Positions 1-6,982 of a stretch of DNA of 12,008 bases are shown in pieces. The notes under the pieces are model-generated. The model had not been told where the DNA came from. It did no database searches and saw only the letters and a list, made by a program, of their open reading frames with translations. This DNA comes from Bacillota bacterium (lineage in GTDB: Bacteria; Bacillota; Clostridia; Saccharofermentanales; Fastidiosipilaceae), in the NCBI GenBank assembly GCA_023420715.1, contig JAEZVR010000148.1:1-12008 (forward strand), given 5' to 3'. How positions within the stretch are numbered: the first letter of the stretch is position 1; each line of letters begins with the position of its first letter. The position numbers and the translations under genes are program-made.

Positions 1-469
1 TACTAACATCATATACACGACGCGTGCCGCTTAATCGGCGATATAAGAGTTCAGGGAGACGATGGATGTCGGATGTGCCAAAAATTAAATCGACAAAAGG
101 ATAGCTTTGTTTGATTTTGTCAACATGTGACTCAATTTGCATCATACAGCCGCATACACCGACGATGAGATTGGGCTGTTGTTTTTTGAATGTTTTGACG
201 ATGCCTAAATTTCCAAAAAAACGTTGATCCGCATTGCCACGCACACTACAAGTGTTAAAGAGGATGAGATCGGCTTTCTCCGGATCGGGTGTATTTTGAT
301 AGCCCATCTGTTGGAGAAGGGCTATCAGCTTTTCAGAATCATTGTCATTTTGTTGACAACCATAGGTATAAATATGGCAGAACACCTCATGTGTGTGTAA
401 AGCGCGCACCGTTTGAATAAAATCTAATTGGCGCTGCAGATCTGCCGTTTGAACGTGTTTAATGGCCAA
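1..469 (-). CDS. miaB: MiaB, tRNA-2-methylthio-N6-dimethylallyladenosine synthase, N-terminal part (runs off the left edge)
   Basis: This is a radical-SAM methylthiotransferase that adds a methylthio group to i6A37 next to the anticodon of tRNAs reading UNN codons. Only the first 156 residues are here. They form the N-terminal methylthiotransferase domain (UPF0004), whose three cysteines bind the auxiliary [4Fe-4S] cluster: C38 in TYGCQQN, C74 in FNTCSVR and C108 in VCGCMMQ. The following FGTSDIHRLPELL stretch is also typical. The CxxxCxxC radical-SAM centre and the TRAM domain would lie beyond the edge. I chose the TTG at 469 because a perfect GGAGG lies 5 nt upstream. An in-frame ATG at 505, with only a weak AGGGA, would add 12 residues. 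The family motif is usually CxxRENA, and here it reads CSVRGNAD. The gene lies 75 nt (TTG) or 39 nt (ATG) after the adhesin stop. An A/T-rich -10-like TATGAT sits in that gap without a convincing -35. Confidence 0.93.
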   Translation of the reverse strand, partial: MAIKHVQTADLQRQLDFIQTVRALHTHEVFCHIYTYGCQQNDNDSEKLIALLQQMGYQNTPDPEKADLILFNTCSVRGNADQRFFGNLGIVKTFKKQQPNLIVGVCGCMMQIESHVDKIKQSYPFVDLIFGTSDIHRLPELLYRRLSGTRRVYDVS

Positions 470-474
470 AATTA

Positions 475-479
475 CCTCC
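475..479 (-). promoter_or_regulatory. Ribosome binding site that favours the miaB TTG start
   Basis: A perfect GGAGG lies 5 nt before the TTG at 469-467, the same spacing as at dapL in this window. It falls inside the reading frame opened by the alternative ATG at 505, so the two possible starts compete. The strength of this site is the reason for preferring TTG. Confidence 0.6.
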
Positions 480-544
480 GATAATCGCAAGGATGAGATC
501 GTCATTTGATTCCCTGCATTATCGATCTATTTTATCATAGCCAC

Positions 545-2620
545 TCAATTCTGATGTTTATGATGTGACCATAAAAACCATGATGCAGATAAAGAAAGAC
601 CCAAAAGCATGATGAGGCTGATCCATGGATTCTTTTCCCCGGTCCGTGGAAGTGATGGCCGTTTGGGTTTTGTTGGTGCAGGTGGCGTTTGTGTCGGCGG
701 TGGCAATTTAAAATTTAAAATATCGATCTGATCGACAGAGGGCTTGCCATTTGGATGAATACGAAATGGATAGCGTGTCGTATTTTTGGCATATCCTTTC
801 GGTGGTTTTTCTTCTTCTAACCAATAATCACCAGGTGGCAGCTGAGTGAGTAGATGTCCCTCTTTTTGATCGATTTTGAAAGCCTTTATTCGGGTCGGTT
901 TGTTTTGCGCTTGCCATAAGGCAAAAATGGCTCCATGAATTGGCTGTTTGGTTTGTGCATCTAATTTGCGCACAATAATCCGATTCGGTGTATTGCTCAT
1001 TGAGGTCAGACAAAAGCCTGCTTCATCAATTTGATTTTCATCTAAGGCAAATACTTTGGATTCCTGATTTTTTTCATAGCCAGTTGGTGGTACTTGCTCT
1101 TCCCATGCATATGTCCCAGGCGGAAGATTTTCAACAAGGATTTCTCCCTTTTCGTCTGACGTTAAATGGCTATGGATTAACGTGCCGAGATTTTTTTGAA
1201 ATTCCGGGTAAGCATCAGGATGGGTTAATTGGATCAGCCTTAGACCAAAAATGGCATTTGCCAATCCGCTTTGGGTTTTAGCATCTGTCTTTTTCAGTTT
1301 GGCTGAAAAAAACTGACGTTGATTCGAAATCTGGCAGATGATCTTTTTACCTTTATTAATTTCTACCGTTTGTGGTTCTTTGGGTATGTATGGTGCTGTG
1401 GGGATTTCCACGAGTTGATAGGTCCCTGGCTGCAAGTCTTTAATTTGTATGCGACCATTTTGATCGGTTCGTAGTTGTGTGCTCTCCCCTGTCTCTTTTG
1501 GTTGGTAAAATCCAGATGGTTGTTGCTGAAAAGCAATTTTTTCTTTGTCATGTTTTAAGAGTTCGAAGGCGATATGAGATAAGGGCTTTGACGTTTCGTC
1601 TGTCTTGATGATTTCAATTTCACCATTGGGATATTCAGGGGAGATCGTCGCTAAAACACTTTGTGTCAATGGCAGGCGATGAAAAACAACTTGACTTTGA
1701 AACCAGTTTTGATCGTCAGCTGTTTTTTCAAACCAATCCAATACATCTGGTGAATCGATTTGCGTTGCTTTAAATTGAATTTGAACTGGCTGAGGTGGTT
1801 CTTTTCCGAGCCAGCGCAATTCAACTATGCCTGGCTTTTTTCCGGATTTTGGCTGAATATCAATGTTTTGGGAATTGTTCAGGGCCTCCCATTGATCAAA
1901 ATGGCCGCTTAATTGGATGTGACACCGATACTGACCAGATGCATCTAATGCCCATTCGGGTCGATTCAGCTGTCGTTGTTTGGGTATACAGTTCAAGTTT
2001 AATGTTTTGCACTGGATCCCATGTGCAATTGGATTTTGGGCGGCTTTTAATAGATATTGTGCAAAAGCGTTGACTTTTTCATCGCCGTCCAAGGTGCGTA
2101 ATTTTGATAAATGAAAATCTCTGATGTTGGAGTCTTCTTGTTCTGGCATGCCTTTATTTTGGAAGCCTTCGGCCATCATGAATTGCCAAATGGCGATTTG
2201 TGTTGTTGCTTCTGCTACCTTGGCTGAAAGACCATACGTGTTTTGGGGAAACCCGAGTTTGGATATGGTATAGATGCCCCAAGCAAGCTTTGGATTGTTT
2301 CGCAATACTGTTTGCCAATCGCTCCGTTTAAAAGCTCTTTTGCCATCTCGACCAGAGGGAAAACCATTGTCTAAACAATAGACGACGTGTGCTTTCTTTT
2401 CGCCCACAATCCGACCACAGTCTAAATCGTCAAATGCGTGCCATTGTGATTGACTAGGGCGTAAAATTTCGATCAAATGACTAAGATCCGGCCCTTTTAC
2501 AAATCGTTCTGTGGTTGATTTTGCATGGCTAACCTGAACGTTTAAGGCACTCAATAAGATACAGAGCGCAAAACAGACATTCAGGACAATGCGTTTAATG
2601 GATGGGTGTTGATTTTGCAT
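545..2620 (-). CDS. TQXA/thioester-domain adhesin with three Cna-B (SpaA-like) repeats and an LPXTG sortase anchor
   Basis: This 691-residue protein is probably cell-wall anchored. A signal peptide covers residues 1-33 (hydrophobic core 11-30, likely cut after SHA). Next comes a thioester-type domain: C82 in VVYCLD and Q141 in TTQIAIW (the TQxA signature) are placed to form the internal Cys-Gln thioester that lets such adhesins bond covalently to host amines. Residues 200-330 link to three Cna-B/SpaA folds at about 333-435, 438-545 and 547-638. Likely isopeptide residues are K339/E405/N433, K444/E508/N543 and K552/E603/N636. A proline-rich stalk (639-656) leads to LPRTG (657-661), a membrane helix and a short basic tail. 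GGAGG lies 7 nt before the ATG. No sortase and no second pilin gene are visible, so it may be a lone adhesin or a tip protein whose partners lie elsewhere. The family is clear, but the ligand is unknown. Extra cysteines at 68, 204, 211 and 233 are unexplained. Confidence 0.88.
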   Translation of the reverse strand: MQNQHPSIKRIVLNVCFALCILLSALNVQVSHAKSTTERFVKGPDLSHLIEILRPSQSQWHAFDDLDCGRIVGEKKAHVVYCLDNGFPSGRDGKRAFKRSDWQTVLRNNPKLAWGIYTISKLGFPQNTYGLSAKVAEATTQIAIWQFMMAEGFQNKGMPEQEDSNIRDFHLSKLRTLDGDEKVNAFAQYLLKAAQNPIAHGIQCKTLNLNCIPKQRQLNRPEWALDASGQYRCHIQLSGHFDQWEALNNSQNIDIQPKSGKKPGIVELRWLGKEPPQPVQIQFKATQIDSPDVLDWFEKTADDQNWFQSQVVFHRLPLTQSVLATISPEYPNGEIEIIKTDETSKPLSHIAFELLKHDKEKIAFQQQPSGFYQPKETGESTQLRTDQNGRIQIKDLQPGTYQLVEIPTAPYIPKEPQTVEINKGKKIICQISNQRQFFSAKLKKTDAKTQSGLANAIFGLRLIQLTHPDAYPEFQKNLGTLIHSHLTSDEKGEILVENLPPGTYAWEEQVPPTGYEKNQESKVFALDENQIDEAGFCLTSMSNTPNRIIVRKLDAQTKQPIHGAIFALWQAQNKPTRIKAFKIDQKEGHLLTQLPPGDYWLEEEKPPKGYAKNTTRYPFRIHPNGKPSVDQIDILNFKLPPPTQTPPAPTKPKRPSLPRTGEKNPWISLIMLLGLSLSASWFLWSHHKHQN

Positions 2621-2715
2621 AATAATACCTCCAGCAACAATGTAGCGATGTGTAGGCGCTCATTGGGCAGAGGTTTTGGGAAAAATTAGACAAGAATGTG
2701 CAATCTCTCGGCGCT

Positions 2716-3450
2716 CTAGAGATAGCCACCGTCAATACACAGGTTTTGACCTGTGATATATGCGGCATCTTCAGACAGCATAAACTGCACAACTTTGGCG
2801 ACTTCATCTGGGTTGCCCATCCGACCGAGGGGGACGTTTTCCAAGAAAGCCGATGTTTCCAGATCGCTGTATGCGGCATTCATCCGTGTATCGATCAGAC
2901 CAGGCAATAGGCAGTTCACCCGAATACCAGATGGCCCTAATTCATCAGCTAGCGCTTTGGTTAGTCCGATGAGTCCGGCTTTTACGGCAGAATAAGCCAC
3001 TTCACAACTTGCTCCAACGGCTCCCCAAATAGAGCTGATGAATAGGATATTCCCATTTTTGTGGGCAAGCAGTTCAGGTAGAATCGCTTGACTGATAAAA
3101 AATGCTGATTCCAGATGTACCTGTTGGAGGTTTGACCAGATTTTGGGTGTGATTGATTGGATTATGCCACTGTGTGCTTGGCCAGCATTATGTACAAAGG
3201 CATTAATTTGATATTTTTCCCTTTGTAGGGTCTTGCAAAAGGCTTGAATCCCATCCTGTGACGAAAAATCTGCTTGGATGACGGTAATTTGTTTATGGTG
3301 TTTTTCAGCTAATTTTTTCGCCCAATCTAGGCATTTTTTATATTGCGCATTTGCCTGCAAAATGAGTTGGTCAAAATCGTCTAAGACGGCTTCGACAATC
3401 GCTCGACCGATATCACCTGATGCCCCTGTCAAACAAAGTGTTTTTGTCAT
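2716..3450 (-). CDS. ymfI: Short-chain dehydrogenase/reductase, probable EF-P 5-aminopentanone reductase (YmfI-like)
   Basis: This is a 244-residue SDR of classical length. Visible parts are the Rossmann NAD(P) motif TGASGDIG (8-15), HNAG (87-90), catalytic S140, Y153 and K157 (the usual 13-residue Ser-Tyr gap), the PG motif after strand 6 (183-184) and the SDR ending YITGQ...IDGGY. The stretch from SSIWG through GASCEV to YS (139-154) resembles, from memory, Bacillus subtilis YmfI rather than FabG. YmfI reduces the 5-aminopentanone group on elongation factor P to 5-aminopentanol. The Asn that usually precedes the active site (NLxxxF in FabG) is His112 here (VHLESAF). Its ATG overlaps the gatD stop as ATGA (4 nt), so translation is probably coupled to gatD. 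A plain FabG or another SDR remains the alternative. The class is certain and the YmfI assignment moderately so. Confidence 0.66.
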   Translation of the reverse strand: MTKTLCLTGASGDIGRAIVEAVLDDFDQLILQANAQYKKCLDWAKKLAEKHHKQITVIQADFSSQDGIQAFCKTLQREKYQINAFVHNAGQAHSGIIQSITPKIWSNLQQVHLESAFFISQAILPELLAHKNGNILFISSIWGAVGASCEVAYSAVKAGLIGLTKALADELGPSGIRVNCLLPGLIDTRMNAAYSDLETSAFLENVPLGRMGNPDEVAKVVQFMLSEDAAYITGQNLCIDGGYL

Positions 3451-4262
3451 CTTTTATCCTTATAAAATTGTTTTTTGAGCCGCTCGTATTCAATTTCACG
3501 ACAGCGATCCGCCCAAACATCCTCAACGGGATGCAGGATTTTTTCAATTTCTTCTGCATCGATACCGCGGGCTTGAAAGGCCAGACCGAGCAAGGTGTCG
3601 GTCATCTTAGGATTTTTTGGTAAAAAGCTGCCGTGTGCATAGGTGCCAAAGACGTTCAGATGGCGGACGCCTTCTGTCTGATCTTTACCATTGTTACCAT
3701 GCCCGTAGATCACAGCTGCGAGTGGACGAACCCCTTTTCCTAAATAAGTTCTTCCGGAATGGTTTTCAAAACCAAAGAGCAAATCATCTGTCAATGGCGG
3801 AAACATGGTGCCATTTTTTTGATCAGCCTGAAGATCTAACGTGTAGACGGTATCTTGAATCAAGCGATCAGATGCACCGATGGTTTCAAAATCGATGAGT
3901 CCCATCCCTCGAAGCCATTGACCATCGTGGGTTAAAAAACCTTTCCCGAGCAACTGGTAGCCGCCACAGATGCCTAAGAAAACTTTTCCTTGTTCAATGG
4001 CCTTGGCCAAAGGTTGTTGTTTTTTGGCAAACAGGTCTGCCATGAGTGTCGCTTGATCGGAATCTTGTCCACCGCCCATAAAAAAGAGATCGAAATCATC
4101 CGGGTTTAAGGGTTCACCTTGATGGATGGATTTGACCTGTAGCTTGCAATTGCGTAAAGCCAGACGATGAGAAAAGGCCAAGATATTTCCATAATCGCCA
4201 TAAAGATTGAGGGTGTCGGGATATAGATGTGCCAGTCTAAGAAAATGTGTATTTTTATCCAT
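3447..4262 (-). CDS. gatD: GatD, glutaminase subunit of the lipid II isoglutaminyl synthase
   Basis: GatD hydrolyses glutamine and channels ammonia to MurT, which amidates the alpha-carboxyl of D-Glu in lipid II. The protein is a 271-residue CobB/CobQ-type class I amidotransferase. It shows LNLYGDYGN (18-26), FMGGGQDSDQ (61-70), the nucleophile elbow GICGGYQ with C99 (97-103), FENHSGRTYLG (165-175) and the catalytic H210 in GTYAHGSFLPKNP. I start it at the ATG at 4262 because GGGAGG lies 9 nt upstream. This leaves a 4-nt gap after the murT stop. An in-frame ATG at 4286, inside murT, would add 8 residues but has no ribosome site. The 3' end overlaps the next gene by 4 nt. The C-terminus (about 240-271) is a charged helical tail. 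Confidence 0.95.
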   Translation of the reverse strand: MDKNTHFLRLAHLYPDTLNLYGDYGNILAFSHRLALRNCKLQVKSIHQGEPLNPDDFDLFFMGGGQDSDQATLMADLFAKKQQPLAKAIEQGKVFLGICGGYQLLGKGFLTHDGQWLRGMGLIDFETIGASDRLIQDTVYTLDLQADQKNGTMFPPLTDDLLFGFENHSGRTYLGKGVRPLAAVIYGHGNNGKDQTEGVRHLNVFGTYAHGSFLPKNPKMTDTLLGLAFQARGIDAEEIEKILHPVEDVWADRCREIEYERLKKQFYKDKR

Positions 4263-4266
4263 TGTG

Positions 4267-5619
4267 CTATGCCTCCCATCGCCCATCGAAGTGTAAGGTG
4301 TCGGCCAATTGTTTTCTAAGGGATAACATGGCGGTATAGTTTGGCAAGAGATAGAGCGTTTGACCCGGCTGACAGGCTGCCAAAAATTCCAGGGTTAGAC
4401 TTAAGGCGTCTTCTGCCATGGTCATCTGATTTGACATCGGAAAGGCATAAGCCAGACGCAAGGCCATATCTCCCCGTCTTATTCCACTGACTCCGATGGG
4501 TGCATCAGGCATCTGAATGGCCTCTAAATTGGCATCCCAAATCCAAGATACATCGACCCCATCAGCTGGATTATTGTTTAAGTAAAAGATGATACCCCCC
4601 TGGTCCGATTGTTGGGATACCCATTTCAGTGCTTGTTCAAATCCTGCTGGATTTTTAATTAGGGTGAAGCAGAGTTGTTTATCTGCAATTTGAATGCGCT
4701 CCATGCGCCCAAATTGAGGCTTGACGTTGGACAGGCTATCCACGAGATCAGTAAGCGACAGTTTGGGGTTTAAGTGATGGGCTGTCAAAAGCGCCGCTGA
4801 CAGATTATAGGCATTGTACAAGCCTGGAATGGGATTGCGGATGGTTTGGGAGGTTTCTTCTGCCAATTGCCAACGGATTTGATCATTTGAAGATTGTTGA
4901 AAAAGCAGATGTGGCGACGGTCGCTTGAATGGGCAATTTGGGCAGTGGTAATCCCCTTGATGGCTGATCGATTGCCAGCGGTAATCTAAGGTCTTCTGGC
5001 AATGGGGACAACGGGCAATATCGGTTCTAGCGCCCTTCTTCTCTGCTTCTGTTTCATTGGCGATATCTGCCGCACCATAGAATGATGCTAAATGTTTTGG
5101 ACAGTTTTGGGTAATATGGTAAATCCGTGGATCATCGGCACAACTAATGAGATGGGCCTGTGTTTCTTGAATTGCTGTTTCGATGAGCTGTTGGATGCGA
5201 TCCACTTCCCCATAGCGATCGAGTTGATCACGAAAAATATTGGTTAAAAGAATATATTCGGGTTGCAAAGCCTGTGCACACCGTGGAAAGCTGGCTTCAT
5301 CAACTTCTAAAATAACCCATTCGGCATCTTTGGCTTGCATTAAAGCCGTCATCAGCCCATTGACCATGTTTGCGCCAGACCGATTGGTATAGACTTTGTA
5401 TCCCATATTTTGGATTAGCGTTGTTAAGGCTGCTGTTGTGGTGGTTTTGCCATTGGTACCGGTGACACAGATGATCCGATAGCGGGAAGCGAGGGTTGCA
5501 AAAGCACTTGGCGATATTTTTAATGCCCAGTATCCGGGTAAGGTTGAAGCCTGACGATGCAGCAGTCGCATCATACGCCGCAAAAGGCGGCCAATTCCAA
5601 TCGCCAATTGATCTTTCAT
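4267..5619 (-). CDS. murT: MurT, Mur-ligase-like ATPase subunit of the lipid II isoglutaminyl synthase
   Basis: MurT activates the D-Glu carboxylate of lipid II with ATP and uses ammonia from GatD to give D-isoglutamine, at the inner face of the membrane. The 450-residue protein has the Mur ligase P-loop VTGTNGKTTT (52-61), the NxxxDQLDRYGE region (127-138), and an inserted four-cysteine zinc ribbon (C204, C207, C226, C229) that marks MurT against MurC-F. PGLYNAYNLSAAL (265-277) follows. The C-terminal domain (DUF1727) has NNNPADGVDVSWIWD (348-362), carrying the acidic residues of the active site, and YTAMLSLRKQLA (428-439). The N-terminal basic helices (1-25) suit membrane contact. AAGGGGAG lies 6 nt before the ATG. 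It is first in the operon murT-gatD-ymfI, driven from the divergent region shared with dapL. Nothing is missing. Confidence 0.96.
   Translation of the reverse strand: MKDQLAIGIGRLLRRMMRLLHRQASTLPGYWALKISPSAFATLASRYRIICVTGTNGKTTTTAALTTLIQNMGYKVYTNRSGANMVNGLMTALMQAKDAEWVILEVDEASFPRCAQALQPEYILLTNIFRDQLDRYGEVDRIQQLIETAIQETQAHLISCADDPRIYHITQNCPKHLASFYGAADIANETEAEKKGARTDIARCPHCQKTLDYRWQSISHQGDYHCPNCPFKRPSPHLLFQQSSNDQIRWQLAEETSQTIRNPIPGLYNAYNLSAALLTAHHLNPKLSLTDLVDSLSNVKPQFGRMERIQIADKQLCFTLIKNPAGFEQALKWVSQQSDQGGIIFYLNNNPADGVDVSWIWDANLEAIQMPDAPIGVSGIRRGDMALRLAYAFPMSNQMTMAEDALSLTLEFLAACQPGQTLYLLPNYTAMLSLRKQLADTLHFDGRWEA
4272..4277 (-). promoter_or_regulatory. Ribosome binding site fixing the gatD start
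   Basis: GGGAGG lies 9 nt before the ATG at 4262, within the last codons of murT. It decides for the internal ATG over the upstream in-frame ATG at 4286. It also places gatD translation immediately after murT termination, as expected for two subunits made in equal amounts. Confidence 0.75.
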
Positions 5620-5645
5620 ACGTTACTCCCCTTATTACTGGAGTA

Positions 5646-5654
5646 AGTATAACA
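5646..5654 (-). promoter_or_regulatory. Extended -10 promoter for murT-gatD
   Basis: Read on the minus strand this is TGTTATACT: the extended TGn element joined to TATACT (5 of 6 to TATAAT), 26 nt before the murT ATG. The best -35, TTCATT at 18 nt, matches poorly, as is usual for extended -10 promoters. Assigned by motif only. Confidence 0.5.
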
Positions 5655-5701
5655 AACTCTGTTATTGCAAATGAAAGTTACCAATTTGTTCATGTCTTTT
5701 T

Positions 5702-5709
5702 GGTATTAT
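5702..5709 (+). promoter_or_regulatory. Extended -10 promoter for dapL
   Basis: TGGTATTAT (TG at 5702-5703 region followed by TATTAT at 5704-5709) is an extended -10 element 24 nt before the dapL ATG. No good -35 lies at 16-18 nt. It faces away from the murT promoter, about 50 bp away, so a regulator bound between them could act on both. No clear operator palindrome was seen in the gap. Confidence 0.45.
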
Positions 5710-5723
5710 TTTTAAGATTTTGC

Positions 5724-5728
5724 GGAGG
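5724..5728 (+). promoter_or_regulatory. Ribosome binding site fixing the dapL start
   Basis: GGAGG followed by a 5-nt spacer fixes the dapL start at the ATG at 5734. A GTG at 5728 in the same frame overlaps the Shine-Dalgarno itself and is therefore not a credible start. Confidence 0.8.
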
Positions 5729-5733
5729 TGCAT

Positions 5734-6933
5734 ATGATACAGATCAATGAGCATTATTTAGCTTTAGAACCATCTTATTTATTCAGTACAATCAATCAAA
5801 AAGTTCAGGCTTTTTTAAAAGCTCATCCCGATCATCGCTTGATTCGCTTGGGTATCGGTGATGTCACCTTGCCCCTCCCTCACGCCTGTGTTTTGGCCCT
5901 CAAAAAAGCGGCCGATGAAATGGGAGATTCTGAATCATTCAGAGGTTATGGGCCAGAGCAAGGTTATGCTTTTTTGCGCGAAAAAATTGCGCAGACAGAC
6001 TTTACAAACACGGTTTGTCAGATCATGCCAGACGATATTTTTATTAGTGATGGCGCTAAAAGTGACATGGGAAATATTCTCGATATTTTTGGCTCGGATT
6101 TAACCGTTGCTCTAGGCGATCCAGTATATCCCGTATATGTTGATACGAATATTATGGTTGGTCGTAAAAATCAGATCATTAAACTGCCTTGTAAGGCTGA
6201 TCAAGATTATCAACCCTGCCCACCAAAGGAAAAAGTGGACTTGATTTATCTATGCTCGCCAAATAATCCGACTGGTTCATGCATGGATCATGAGCAATTG
6301 GCTAATTGGGTTTCTTATGCAAAACAAGTTGGAGCCATCATTTTGTTTGATGCGGCTTATGAGGCCTTCATCACTGAAGATTTACCGCATTCCATTTATG
6401 AAATTGAAGACGCGGATACGTGTGCAATCGAATTTAGAAGTTTTTCAAAAAAAGCTGGATTTACAGGATTGCGCTGTGGTTATACGGTCGTCCCGGAACG
6501 ACTGCGCGTGCGTTCGGGTCAAACTGAGGTTTCATTAAAATCTTTATGGATGAGACGGCAAACCACGAAGTTTAATGGTGTTTCTTACGTGGTTCAGCGT
6601 GCTGCAGAAGCGATTTATACCCCTGAAGGGCAGCGTCAGTGTAAAAACCATGTTGATTACTATTTGCGCAATGCTCGAGTGCTCAAAGAAGGTTTATCAG
6701 CTCTTGGGTTTAAGGTTTCTGGCGGCACCAATGCGCCCTATGTATGGCTGGAAATTCCAGCGGGTTATGACAGCTGGTCTTTCTTCGATGCCTTGTTGGA
6801 AAAAACACAGATTGTTGCTACCCCGGGTTCTGGATTTGGTGCTTGTGGAGAGGGTCATATTCGTTTGAGTGCTTTTGGGCGATATGAAGACTGTCTTGAG
6901 GCGCTCGAGCGAATGAAGGTCCTAGCACCCTAA
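5734..6933 (+). CDS. dapL: DapL, LL-diaminopimelate aminotransferase
   Basis: DapL makes LL-2,6-diaminopimelate directly from tetrahydrodipicolinate and glutamate with PLP, replacing the DapD/DapC/DapE acylation route to meso-DAP and lysine. The 399-residue fold-type I aminotransferase shows RLGIGDVTLPLP (38-49), SFRGYGPEQGY (68-78), SDGAKSDMGN (105-114), GDPVYPVYVDTNIM (128-141), SPNNPTG (175-181), DAAYEAFI (206-213), the Schiff-base lysine K239 in SFSKKAGFTGLR (236-247), and a FNGVSYVVQRAAEA segment (280-293). Many of these are specific to the DapL family rather than general aminotransferases. The length is normal. It is transcribed alone, divergent from murT, and ends at the hairpin at 6953-6982. 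No other lysine or DAP gene is in the window. Confidence 0.95.
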   Translation: MIQINEHYLALEPSYLFSTINQKVQAFLKAHPDHRLIRLGIGDVTLPLPHACVLALKKAADEMGDSESFRGYGPEQGYAFLREKIAQTDFTNTVCQIMPDDIFISDGAKSDMGNILDIFGSDLTVALGDPVYPVYVDTNIMVGRKNQIIKLPCKADQDYQPCPPKEKVDLIYLCSPNNPTGSCMDHEQLANWVSYAKQVGAIILFDAAYEAFITEDLPHSIYEIEDADTCAIEFRSFSKKAGFTGLRCGYTVVPERLRVRSGQTEVSLKSLWMRRQTTKFNGVSYVVQRAAEAIYTPEGQRQCKNHVDYYLRNARVLKEGLSALGFKVSGGTNAPYVWLEIPAGYDSWSFFDALLEKTQIVATPGSGFGACGEGHIRLSAFGRYEDCLEALERMKVLAP

Positions 6934-6952
6934 TGATTGGACACTTGACTAA

Positions 6953-6982
6953 AAAAATCGCCATCCTGTGATGGCGATTTTT
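6953..6982. terminator. Bidirectional intrinsic terminator between dapL and the LysR-type gene
   Basis: This is a perfect 13-bp stem (6953-6965 with 6970-6982) with a CTGT loop. The GATGGCGA core is flanked by an A-run on the left and a T-run on the right, so it can terminate in both directions. It lies 20 nt after the dapL stop. Its right arm includes the first two bases of the reverse gene's stop codon (6981-6983), so that gene's last codon sits at the base of the hairpin. Confidence 0.93.

Noticed and set aside
2621..2715. Own promoter for the adhesin gene
   Set aside because: The 95-bp gap holds TTGCAC and TTGTCT, but no -10 box sits at a suitable spacing. Only the GGAGG ribosome site is convincing.
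2703..2723. 6-bp inverted repeat across the SDR stop as a possible terminator
   Set aside because: The stem is short (ATCTCT/AGAGAT, 9-nt loop) and is not followed directly by a T-run, so it does not look like an intrinsic terminator. Read-through into the adhesin gene is plausible.
2595..2879. 94-codon minus-strand frame across the SDR end and the adhesin start
   Set aside because: It is out of frame with both real genes, overlaps the adhesin start, and has no recognisable domain.
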